In this document: positions 1-5,095 of the stretch, piece by piece
How the letters are laid out: each line of letters starts with the position of its first letter
How positions within the stretch are numbered: the first letter of the stretch is position 1
Origin: an uncultured Dehalococcoidia bacterium
Lineage (GTDB): Bacteria; Chloroflexota; Dehalococcoidia; Tepidiformales; Tepidiformaceae
DNA: 6,708 nucleotides
Assembly (NCBI GenBank): GCA_937954195.1
Contig: CALFYR010000493.1
Location: 1-6,708, forward strand
Reading direction: 5' to 3'
Program-made: the position numbers and the translations under genes
Notes under the pieces: model-generated
Told to the model about the DNA's origin: nothing
What the model saw: only the letters and a program-made list of their open reading frames with translations
Databases searched by the model: none

Positions 1-845
1 GCGACCATGACGGTGGCCGCGCCCGCGCCAACCGCACCGGCGGATTGGAGCAGACCGAGGCGGAACGAGCCCACGTTGTAGACATCGGCGGCGATGGAGG
101 GCAGGAACGACTGGTAGGGGAAGCCGACCATGACGACGGCGAACGACGTGAGGATCAGGAGGGCGATGGAAGGGCGGCGGACGACGTAGCGCACGCCATC
201 GACCATATCGGCGATGGGAGACCGGGGGGTCTCGCGTGGGGAGGGGTTGCCGGCGGGGAGGCGGACCATGGTGAGGATGGCGATGAAGAAGCCGATGGTG
301 GTCATGATGTAGACGCCAGCGGTGCCGATAAACGCGACGGCGATGAAGGCGCCCGCGAGGCCGGGGCCGATGACGCGCGTGCTGTTCATGCTGAGCTGCT
401 GAAGGACGACGGCGTTGCCGATCGACTGGCGGCCGACGAGGTCGCCGATGAAGGCCTGGCGGGCCGGGCCGACGAAGGCGAAGCCGGCACCCTGGACAAC
501 CCCGGCGACGATGAGCATCCAGTATTCGATGCGATCGGTGTGGATCATGAAGGCGACCCACGCGGAGTTCGTGGCGATGATTCCCTGGCAGACGAGGAGA
601 AGGTTTCGCTTGGGGAGCCTATCGGCGAGGACGCCGCCCCAGAGACCAAGGAGGAGCTGCGGGACACCGAAGGCGAGCATGACGCCGCCAAGCGCGCTGT
701 TCTTCCCGGTGAGATCGAAGGCGAGGTATCCGCGGGCGACGACCTGCATTTGCATGCCGAGGAAGGAGAACGTTGTCCCGATGAAGAGGAGCCGGAACTG
801 GTTGTTCTCGAGCGCGTAGAAAGTGCGGCGGAACCAGGCTGACGT
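1..845 (-). CDS. MFS exporter, MFS_3-like (3' end outside window)
   Basis: Major facilitator superfamily transporter of the inner membrane, probably a proton-driven exporter; the substrate cannot be read from sequence. The 281 visible codons begin with an arginine/aromatic stretch (about residues 4-18, ending ENNQFR) typical of the MFS_3/EntS-like group. A first hydrophobic helix follows at about 19-37, then MFS motif A as GGVLADRLPKR at 70-80. Further hydrophobic segments continue to the left edge. A full-length member has about 400-430 residues and 10-12 helices, so roughly the last third is missing. The reading frame is closed by TAA at 860-858, and there is no ATG, GTG or TTG before the Met at 755-753 (residue 31), which lies inside the first helix. 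ACG at 845-843 sits 7 nt after GAGGG (857-853) and gives (M)SAWFRRTFYALENNQ, so I place the start there. A frameshift or base error is the alternative. Codons end mostly in C. Confidence 0.88.
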
Positions 846-852
846 GCCTTTA

Positions 853-857
853 CCCTC
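853..857 (-). promoter_or_regulatory. Shine-Dalgarno for MFS gene
   Basis: Read on the minus strand, GAGGG lies 7 nt before ACG at 845-843 in the frame that carries the MFS N-terminus. The spacing is near ideal, and this is the main reason for placing translation initiation at ACG rather than at the internal ATG at 755. Confidence 0.6.
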
Positions 858-877
858 ACGTTAGGGTTGGGAAAGTT

Positions 878-885
878 AGCGTAGC
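878..885 (-). promoter_or_regulatory. Possible -10 box of the MFS gene
   Basis: The minus strand reads GCTACGCT, matching the GCTACnnT form seen upstream of the PPOX gene (2833-2840) and the hydrolase (5013-5020). It would start an mRNA with a leader of about 25 nt that includes the GAGGG ribosome site. No good -35 hexamer is visible at 16-18 nt. Confidence 0.35.
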
Positions 886-1067
886 ACAAACATCTCCATA
901 ACGGGCGGGAGCGGGGGTGGACATACGGATGTGTGAAGTGCTGCACAGATTCCTCCGAATGGGGGAGGGGGAGTAGGACCGGGGACTGGATTCGGGGAGG
1001 GCTGGACGGGGTGTACTACGTTTGCGACCTGGAGATACCGGGCGCAAGGAGAGAGAGGAACCCCGAC
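886..1067. other. G-rich spacer between MFS and small-protein genes
   Basis: No convincing gene is seen between the two divergent units. The + strand at 961-1011 has repeated G tracts of four or five (961-965, 967-971, 981-984, 994-997, 1007-1011). These could form a G-quadruplex in the DNA, or in an mRNA starting upstream. A weak TAnnnT box (TACGTT, 1017-1022) could serve the small gene at 1068. Longer open frames extending into this area lack codon bias or family resemblance. Confidence 0.4.
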
Positions 1068-1271
1068 GTGAGCACCACACCGCTGATGCACCCCGCCCTG
1101 GCCGAGATGCTGCACAAGCAGCGCCACAACGAACTGACCCGCGAAGCTGCGCGCTTCCGGCTCGTTGCATCGATGAAGCGGAAGCCCGCCGCACCCGCGA
1201 ATGTGCGCGTGGCTCGCCGCGAAGGCAAGGTCACCTGGATTGAGACCGTTCAGGTGAACCGGCCGGCATGA
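1068..1271 (+). CDS. Small uncharacterised protein, 67 aa
   Basis: A short protein with no function I can name. It starts with GTG at 1068, preceded at 9 nt by GAGAGG (1053-1058); starting at the later ATG (1086) would leave that site too far away. Residues about 8-37 (HPALAEMLHKQRHNELTREA and following) form a charged, probably helical stretch rich in Arg/Glu/Gln. A basic segment (MKRK) follows, then a short tail with a VRVARREGKVTWIE run that could make a beta hairpin. There is no signal peptide or membrane helix. The first part resembles small proteins I associate with Chloroflexota and Actinobacteria genomes, of the general form HPxLxxxLxxxRxxELxREAxRxRL, but that is memory only. It stands alone, between the divergent MFS gene and the tRNA, and is followed by a strong hairpin. 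The frame is open further upstream to 933, but that part is low-complexity and unlikely to be coding. Confidence 0.68.
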   Translation: MSTTPLMHPALAEMLHKQRHNELTREAARFRLVASMKRKPAAPANVRVARREGKVTWIETVQVNRPA

Positions 1272-1294
1272 CCCAACGAAACCCGATACAAACC

Positions 1295-1322
1295 GAAGGC
1301 CCGCCAAATTTGGCGGGCCTTC
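1295..1322. terminator. Bidirectional terminator hairpin
   Basis: A perfect 28-bp palindrome: GAAGGCCCGCCAAA followed directly by its reverse complement. As RNA it gives a 10-12 bp GC-rich stem with a small A/U loop. It lies 23 nt after the stop of the small protein gene and 14 nt past the 3' end of the oppositely oriented tRNA, so it can serve both converging units. Downstream T tracts are short on both sides (CCATTT on +, GGTTTGT on -), so termination may be imperfect. Confidence 0.78.
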
Positions 1323-1336
1323 CCATTTGGTGCGGT

Positions 1337-1424
1337 TGGCGGAGAGGGGGAGATTCGAACTCCCGGTGACTTGCGCCACACCGCTTTTCGAGAGCGGCAC
1401 CATCAACCACTCGGACACCTCTCC
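1337..1424 (-). tRNA. tRNA-Ser (anticodon CGA)
   Basis: The minus strand folds into a complete class II tRNA. The acceptor stem pairs GGAGAGG (1424-1418) with CCTCTCC (1347-1341). The discriminator base is G at 1340 and CCA is encoded at 1339-1337. The anticodon stem CCGCT/AGCGG encloses the loop CTCGAAA, placing anticodon CGA at 1390-1388, which reads UCG. The long variable arm forms a five-pair stem with a GCAA loop, as expected for serine tRNAs. The T arm is GGGAG-TTCGAAT-CTCCC. All expected parts are present, so it should be functional. It is transcribed towards the palindrome at 1295-1322. Confidence 0.97.
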
Positions 1425-1431
1425 ACCTGTG

Positions 1432-1437
1432 AGTGTA
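1432..1437 (-). promoter_or_regulatory. -10 box of tRNA-Ser
   Basis: TACACT on the minus strand (in GGTACACT) ends 7 nt before the mature 5' end of the tRNA. This implies a very short or absent 5' leader. The same TAnnnT-plus-6/7 spacing recurs before several protein genes here. A -35 candidate (TGCCTT, 17-nt spacer) is poor. Confidence 0.5.
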
Positions 1438-1469
1438 CCAAAGGGGCGGAGGGTAAGGCACGGTGGGGG

Positions 1470-2726
1470 CTACTTCGGAACTTGCGGCTGTGCGCCCCAA
1501 CGCCAGAGGGCATCCACCGGCATGGCCCATAGCCGATCTCCGAGGGGCAGCGACTGCTGCCCGGTGTACAGCACAATGCCGCGGACGAACCTCGTGCCCA
1601 GGTGCTCCCGGAGAAATTCGAGGCCACGAGTATCTCTGCGATCGAGCCGGGACGAAGCCTTGATTTCAATGGCCGCCACACGCCCGTCACGACGTTCGAG
1701 GACGACGTCAACTTCGGCCCCCGTGTGTGTGCGGAAAAAGAAGACGCCCGGCTGCTCTTCGTCCCAAGTGAGTTGGCGGCGAATTTCGGATACAGCGAAC
1801 GCTTCCAGGATGGAACCAGCAAGCTCGGGATATTGCGTGACCCGAGCGAGGTCCGCATCCACGAGATGGGCCGTCAAGCCGGAATCCGCGAGGTAGAACT
1901 TTGGACTCCTGGTCAGCCTTGTCGACAGGTTTGCGGACCAGGGTCTCAACGGCACCAGGAGATGGATGATTTCGAGCAGGGATAGATAGCGCTTGAGCGT
2001 GGTATTCGGGAGCCCGAGATCCCGCGAAACATCGAGGGCGTTCGCGAGGCTTCCCGACCGGGCCGCGAGCAATCGGAGCAAGGACGGGATGGCCACGGCG
2101 TGTTCGATGTTGGCAATGTCGCGCAGGTCCCTCTGGATCAGTGATGAGATGTATGAGGAGAACCACCGATTCCGGCGAGAGTGCGTTGGTCGTTCGAGGA
2201 CCTCGGGGAAGCCGCCGCTGAACGCGCGCCCGAGGTAATCGTCCCGAGTGAGTGAAGAACTGGCGAGATCCGGTTGACCCGTGTCGAACACGGTCGACAG
2301 GAAGCCCTCCCGGGTGCCTTCGAGCTCGCCCTGCGTTAGGGGCCCCAACTGAATCACCTGGATCCGACCCGCCAGGGATTCCGAGACAGACGGCAGTGTC
2401 AGGAAATTTGATGAGCCGGTTAGCAGGAACCGCCCGGGGCGAGGGTCGAGATCGACGGATCGCTTAATGGCGGGAAAGAGGTCGGGGAGACGCTGGACTT
2501 CGTCGATGATGATGGGACGAGTGTTGGCTCGCCCAACGAACGCCATCGGATCGGTGCGCGCGGCATCGAGGACGGCGGGATCATCGAGAGACAGGTAATC
2601 CCTGCCGGCAGCGGCGAGCGCCAGGGCGAGCGTCGACTTTCCACATTGGCGCGGTCCGGCGATAAACACGACACGCGTATCAGCCAAAGCGGAGAGGACC
2701 TCAGGCTCGGCGTTTCTCCGGTACAT
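1470..2726 (-). CDS. AAA+ ATPase with DUF4143 / PD-(D/E)XK-like C-terminus
   Basis: A 418-residue cytoplasmic P-loop ATPase of the AAA_14/DUF4143 family, a widespread accessory group of unknown physiological role. Walker A is GPRQCGKST at residues 24-32 and Walker B is IIIDE at 72-76. A sensor-1-like strand, FLLTGSSN, is at 99-106. The middle part resembles DUF4143 (FSGGFPEVL, then a winged-helix-like segment with TTLKRYLSLLE). The C-terminal region, GAEVDVVLE...IEIKAS, has D340, E354 and K356 arranged as in PD-(D/E)XK nuclease folds. Length is normal for the family and no break is seen. ATG at 2726 is chosen because MYRR is the common family N-terminus and a -10-like box lies just upstream; there is no Shine-Dalgarno. 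Codon third positions are more mixed than in the neighbours (AGA, GGA, CGA, TTG, GAT occur), which hints at horizontal acquisition. The tRNA follows 45 nt downstream. Confidence 0.95.
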   Translation of the reverse strand: MYRRNAEPEVLSALADTRVVFIAGPRQCGKSTLALALAAAGRDYLSLDDPAVLDAARTDPMAFVGRANTRPIIIDEVQRLPDLFPAIKRSVDLDPRPGRFLLTGSSNFLTLPSVSESLAGRIQVIQLGPLTQGELEGTREGFLSTVFDTGQPDLASSSLTRDDYLGRAFSGGFPEVLERPTHSRRNRWFSSYISSLIQRDLRDIANIEHAVAIPSLLRLLAARSGSLANALDVSRDLGLPNTTLKRYLSLLEIIHLLVPLRPWSANLSTRLTRSPKFYLADSGLTAHLVDADLARVTQYPELAGSILEAFAVSEIRRQLTWDEEQPGVFFFRTHTGAEVDVVLERRDGRVAAIEIKASSRLDRRDTRGLEFLREHLGTRFVRGIVLYTGQQSLPLGDRLWAMPVDALWRWGAQPQVPK

Positions 2727-2733
2727 GGTTGAA

Positions 2734-2761
2734 ATTTTACCACACGGTGGTAACTTTTCCA
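2734..2761 (-). promoter_or_regulatory. Promoter of AAA+ ATPase, probably leaderless
   Basis: On the minus strand TAAAAT (2739-2734, five of six matches to TATAAT) ends 7 nt before the ATG. TGGAAA (2761-2756, four of six matches to TTGACA) lies 16 nt further upstream. With no Shine-Dalgarno in the gap, the transcript would begin at or next to the A of ATG. Confidence 0.6.
2737..2753. promoter_or_regulatory. Inverted repeat, likely operator
   Basis: TTACCAC-ACG-GTGGTAA is a perfect 7-bp inverted repeat with a 3-bp centre. It covers the spacer and the edge of the -10 box of the ATPase promoter, where a bound protein would block RNA polymerase. Symmetry of this size suggests a dimeric regulator. 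The binding protein is not identified; autoregulation by the ATPase and binding by the nearby ribbon-helix-helix protein are both conjecture. Confidence 0.6.
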
Positions 2762-2832
2762 CGGATACATGCCTCAGTTTCGGGTCAGTGAGGCGTGGTG
2801 TTATTCGCCATACCACATCGGGTTGAGGGGCC

Positions 2833-2840
2833 GCTACACT
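2833..2840 (+). promoter_or_regulatory. -10 box of PPOX-like gene, leaderless spacing
   Basis: GCTACACT: its TACACT hexamer (2835-2840) ends 6 nt before the GTG at 2847. There is no Shine-Dalgarno between them (GGCGGC). This supports the GTG as the start of both mRNA and protein. No clear -35 is visible. Confidence 0.5.
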
Positions 2841-2846
2841 GGCGGC

Positions 2847-3317
2847 GTGGCCGATGAGTTCAGGTTCGATGACGACATGCGGCGGGTGGTGACCGAGCAA
2901 TCGCTCGCGTTTTTCGCGACGGTGAACGCGGACGGGACGCCGAATCTTTCGCCCAAAGGGACGATACGGACGTGGGGCGAGGGGAAGCTGGTGTTCGCGC
3001 ATGTGCATTCGCCGGGGACGGTCCGGAACCTGAGAACGAACCCGGCGATCGAGGTCAATGTGGTGGACCCGATCGTGCGGAAGGGCTACCGGTTTCGAGG
3101 CACGGGGCGGGTGCTGGAATCGGGGCCGGAGTGGGACGGGGTGATGGCGATGTACCGCGAGACGACGGTGCGCGCCGACGAGCGGATCCACGCGGTCGTG
3201 ATCATCGATGTAATGGAGGCGGAGGGGCTGACATCGCCGGCGTATGACCTGGGGATGAGCGAGGACGAGGTGCGGGAGCAGTGGATGGAGCGGTGGCGGG
3301 TGCTGTACCGGTTCTAG
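2847..3317 (+). CDS. Pyridoxamine 5'-phosphate oxidase-like flavin-binding protein
   Basis: A 156-residue protein of the PPOX-like split-barrel superfamily, cytoplasmic and normally a dimer binding FMN or F420. The exact reaction is not predictable, and it is unlikely to be the true PdxH because of its length. Family-typical stretches are visible in order: DDDMRRVV near the N-terminus, then FFATVNADGTPNLSPKGT, LVFAHVHSPGTVRNLRTNP, VNVVDPIVRKGYRFRGTGRV, and a charged C-terminal helix (SEDEVREQWMERW). I chose GTG at 2847 because the family N-terminus begins there and a TAnnnT box ends 6 nt before it. An in-frame ATG at 2769 would add 26 residues with no family resemblance that would overlap the promoter area. 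It is divergent from the ATPase, and the antitoxin gene begins 28 nt downstream. Codons end mainly in G/C. Confidence 0.92.
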   Translation: MADEFRFDDDMRRVVTEQSLAFFATVNADGTPNLSPKGTIRTWGEGKLVFAHVHSPGTVRNLRTNPAIEVNVVDPIVRKGYRFRGTGRVLESGPEWDGVMAMYRETTVRADERIHAVVIIDVMEAEGLTSPAYDLGMSEDEVREQWMERWRVLYRF

Positions 3318-3333
3318 GACGGGGTGCGGGTGA

Positions 3334-3339
3334 TAGTCT
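3334..3339 (+). promoter_or_regulatory. -10 box of antitoxin-like gene
   Basis: TAGTCT ends 6 nt before ATG at 3346, with no Shine-Dalgarno between them (TGCAGA). The spacing equals that before the PPOX and hydrolase genes, which suggests an own leaderless promoter despite the 28-nt gap from the PPOX stop. Confidence 0.42.
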
Positions 3340-3345
3340 TGCAGA

Positions 3346-3585
3346 ATGCGTGTGACTCTCGACCTCGACGAAGGGCTCATTGAGGCGGCGAAAGATGAAG
3401 CTGCGCGCACCGGAGTCACGTTAGCGTCGCTGATCGAAGACGGGCTTCGGCGAGCACTTGGCCGGACTGCAGCGCACGAGAAGCGCGAAATGCCCACCTT
3501 CTCGGGGAAACCGCGGGCCGGGATCGACCTCACGCGAACATCTGAACTTCTCGACGATGTCGAGGGGCCTTTCCACCGGCCCTGA
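3346..3585 (+). CDS. VapB-like ribbon-helix-helix protein (orphan antitoxin)
   Basis: A 79-residue protein whose first 40 residues match the VapB/CopG ribbon-helix-helix type: a short strand (MRVTLDLDEGL), helix A (IEAAKDEAARTG) and helix B (LASLIEDGLRRALG). Such proteins dimerise, bind operator DNA through the paired strands and usually neutralise a VapC PIN-domain ribonuclease through the C-terminus. The C-terminal part here (about 55-74, GIDLTRTSELLDDVEG) looks like a VapB toxin-binding tail. No vapC follows: the next gene is on the other strand and ends 30 nt away, and I find no PIN-like reading frame in any direction nearby. It may therefore be a solitary regulator, a relic, or an antitoxin acting on a distant toxin. 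Codon use is slightly less G-ending than in its neighbours. Confidence 0.88.
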   Translation: MRVTLDLDEGLIEAAKDEAARTGVTLASLIEDGLRRALGRTAAHEKREMPTFSGKPRAGIDLTRTSELLDDVEGPFHRP

Positions 3586-3614
3586 CGTTCGTCTTTGACT
3601 GCTGGGGGTCCAGC

Positions 3615-3788
3615 TTAGGCGCTGACGTTCAGGTTCTGGCCGATGTTGGGGTCGAGCAGCTGGATGAGGCCGGCTGCCACTTGCTTCTGCACGTCGAGGC
3701 CCTTCTTTGCGGCGAGGACGGCGAGGGCGTCGGCGGGTGACTTGATGCTTTCGGGGACGTTGGCGCTCGGGATGGATGCGATATTCAC
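3615..3788 (-). CDS. YjfB-like putative motility protein, 57 aa
   Basis: A small protein reading (M)NIASIPSANVPESIKSP and so on, ending PNIGQNLNVSA. The pattern of a short N-terminus with IPSA, a central helix containing KKxLDxQKQ, and a C-terminal GQNLN followed by a short hydrophobic tail matches my memory of the YjfB putative motility family (55-65 residues). Members are often found in flagellated bacteria; their molecular role is not known. I chose GTG at 3788-3786 because the resemblance begins exactly there. The frame stays open upstream to about 4013, but that part is the antisense of the next gene. GATACT (3799-3794) ends 5 nt before GTG, and there is no strong Shine-Dalgarno. The gene stops with TAA, converges with the antitoxin gene and diverges from the membrane protein gene. 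No flagellar gene is in the window. Confidence 0.72.
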   Translation of the reverse strand: MNIASIPSANVPESIKSPADALAVLAAKKGLDVQKQVAAGLIQLLDPNIGQNLNVSA

Positions 3789-3867
3789 ACCTGAGTATCG
3801 GTACGTTGCCGTGGATCCTGAAGGCGCGGCGGTGTGCGGGGGTGTCGCGGCTGTCGAAGGTTGATGT

Positions 3868-4413
3868 ATGAGCGAACAGCAAGCGACAGCGGGCGGCATC
3901 TTTATGAACGCCTGGACGCTGGGTCTTGGCGCGGAGGTGTGCGTGCCGCGACCGACGGTCCGGGAGCGGCTGCGGACGTTCGCTGCGCGGGTAGGGATCC
4001 TGCTGGCGTTCATGGTGGCGATGGTCGCGGCGGCGGTGGCGCTGCCCGGCGCGAGCGTGCCGCTGGGGATTGCATTGCTGCTGGCGATGATGGTCGCGCA
4101 GGTGCGGCTGGTGCCGGCAATGTGGCTGCGGTTTCACGAACGCGGCATCGCCGGGCGGTTCCGGGCGGAGGGCTGGTTCGGGTTGATGGTGAGCAGGCGG
4201 ATCATTCCCTACGCCTCGATGACGTCGCTGGAGCTTCGTGGTGACACGCTGAGTGTGGAGATAGCGAACGCTCGGACCGGACGACGTTCGCGGGCGACCG
4301 GGTGGGTTGCGCCTTCGCAGCGGGGACGGGTGGGGGAGTTGGTGGAGGCGGCGAATCGGGCCGGGCTCGTTGGGCGAACGCCGGCGCTTGTCGCGGTTCC
4401 CGTGAACCGATAG
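3868..4413 (+). CDS. Two-helix membrane protein, possible PH-like C-terminus
   Basis: A 181-residue protein that I cannot assign to a named family. Residues 1-41 are soluble and basic towards the end (RERLRTFAAR). Two hydrophobic helices follow at about 42-59 and 64-86, separated only by a PGAS turn, so both ends should lie in the cytoplasm. The remaining roughly 95 residues contain RFHERGIAGRF and IIPYASMTSLELRGDTLSVEI, an alternating pattern like the strands of bacterial PH-type domains in small membrane proteins. The tail AQxGRVGELVEAAN-like helix fits the end of such a domain. ATG at 3868 has a weak AAGG at 3857-3860, 7 nt upstream. It is divergent from the YjfB-like gene with 79 nt between them, and precedes the DinB gene by 38 nt. 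Codon bias is strong, which supports it being real. Confidence 0.78.
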   Translation: MSEQQATAGGIFMNAWTLGLGAEVCVPRPTVRERLRTFAARVGILLAFMVAMVAAAVALPGASVPLGIALLLAMMVAQVRLVPAMWLRFHERGIAGRFRAEGWFGLMVSRRIIPYASMTSLELRGDTLSVEIANARTGRRSRATGWVAPSQRGRVGELVEAANRAGLVGRTPALVAVPVNR

Positions 4414-4416
4414 AGT
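4411..4416 (+). promoter_or_regulatory. Possible -10 box of DinB-family gene
   Basis: TAGAGT, in which TAG is also the stop codon of the membrane protein gene, lies 41 nt upstream of the DinB ATG. It would give a leader of about 29 nt carrying the GGAGG site. A TAG-containing hexamer lies at the same 41-nt distance before the patatin gene. Confidence 0.28.
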
Positions 4417-4440
4417 CCGTTGCATCAGGAAACTGACAGC

Positions 4441-4445
4441 GGAGG
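4441..4445 (+). promoter_or_regulatory. Shine-Dalgarno for DinB gene
   Basis: GGAGG with a 6-nt spacer to ATG at 4452. It fixes the start and contrasts with the neighbouring genes, which have no such site. Confidence 0.8.
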
Positions 4446-4451
4446 CGCCGA

Positions 4452-5003
4452 ATGGCCGAGACCCAGATGCCCCAGATCCCACAGGAGGAAGCGCAGCGCA
4501 TTCGCGGCTACCTCATCGCCCAGGCGAACAAGCTCTCGATTCCGGAACTGGTGGAGAAGGTGCGCACGGATTCGGCGCAGCTACGGCCGGCGGCGAATTC
4601 GATACCGGGCGAGCGGTTCCACGAGAAGCCGGGCCCGGACGACTGGTCCGGCGCGGAAGTGTTCACGCATGTGCTGGAGATGAACGAGAAAGGCGCGGCG
4701 GCGATCGAGAGCATTATCGCCACGGGCGCGAAGCCGGCTGGCGTGGAGGACATGATCTCCGGCGAGACTCGCGCCGGGTTGAAGACGGCCGACGACTACT
4801 GGGAGGCGTTCGCGGCGCGGCGCGAGCAGCTGCTGGAAACCGTGCTGAAGGCAAAGGGCGACGAGCACCTGGACGTGACGATCATGCATCCGTTGTTTGG
4901 CCCGTTTAGCTGGCGGGAGTGGCTGCTATTCATGCGCGTGCATGACCTGGACCACGCGCGGCAGCTGGCGGGAGTGGCTGAGGCGCTGGCCGACCCAGCC
5001 TGA
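4452..5003 (+). CDS. DinB-family (DinB_2-like) metal-binding protein
   Basis: A 183-residue four-helix-bundle protein of the DinB/YfiT superfamily. Members bind a divalent metal through three histidines, and many act as thiol-dependent transferases; the substrate here is unknown. The ligands are visible: H73 in EVFTHVLEMN, and H164 and H168 in RVHDLDHARQL, the HxxxH of the last helix. PGPDDWSGAEV at 61-70 is the usual loop leading into the first ligand helix. Length is typical and nothing is missing. ATG at 4452 is supported by GGAGG at 4441-4445 with a 6-nt gap, one of the best ribosome sites in the window. The hydrolase gene begins only 23 nt after its stop, but with its own promoter-like box. 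Despite the family name, nothing suggests DNA-damage control. Confidence 0.94.
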   Translation: MAETQMPQIPQEEAQRIRGYLIAQANKLSIPELVEKVRTDSAQLRPAANSIPGERFHEKPGPDDWSGAEVFTHVLEMNEKGAAAIESIIATGAKPAGVEDMISGETRAGLKTADDYWEAFAARREQLLETVLKAKGDEHLDVTIMHPLFGPFSWREWLLFMRVHDLDHARQLAGVAEALADPA

Positions 5004-5012
5004 GCCGAATCC

Positions 5013-5020
5013 GCTACCAT
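5013..5020 (+). promoter_or_regulatory. -10 box of hydrolase, leaderless spacing
   Basis: GCTACCAT: its TACCAT hexamer ends exactly 6 nt before ATG at 5027, as in the PPOX gene, and no Shine-Dalgarno is present. This marks 5027 as the original start of the hydrolase even though its frame is now interrupted at codon 5. Confidence 0.5.
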
Positions 5021-5095
5021 CCGCGGATGGCATTTGTTTAACGCCCCGATGGGGCACGCATCCGGTACGAGGTCTATGGGTCGGGGTACCCGCTA

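Noticed and set aside
45..842. Long + strand open frame rich in Asp, Glu and Gly
   Set aside because: It lies opposite the MFS gene, whose translation is clearly a membrane transporter. The acidic low-complexity product is the mirror of C-ending codons.
1337..2726. Integration of the ATPase gene at the tRNA-Ser
   Set aside because: Elements usually enter at the tRNA 3' end, which faces the other way here. There is no integrase and I see no duplicated tRNA end.
2727..3533. Extension of the ATPase frame upstream to position 3533
   Set aside because: It reads antisense through the PPOX and antitoxin genes and the promoter; the family N-terminus MYRR begins at 2726.
3601..3614. GCTGG-GGGT-CCAGC hairpin between the convergent antitoxin and YjfB-like genes
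   Set aside because: The stem is only 5 bp and there is no T tract; it is too weak to call a terminator.
3582..3630. Direct repeat CTGACGTTC at 3582-3590 and 3622-3630
   Set aside because: Only 9 bp, two copies, one of them within the YjfB-like coding end. There are no element boundaries, so it is probably chance.
3421..4482. 353-codon minus-strand open frame, Arg/Pro/His-rich
   Set aside because: It is antisense to the antitoxin tail, the membrane protein and the DinB start, and out of frame with the YjfB-like gene. Its composition is that of a shadow frame and it has no family features.
5039..5041. Reassigned TAA codon
   Set aside because: TAA ends the YjfB-like gene cleanly, and the other genes end in TGA or TAG as usual. 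A single local lesion is simpler.
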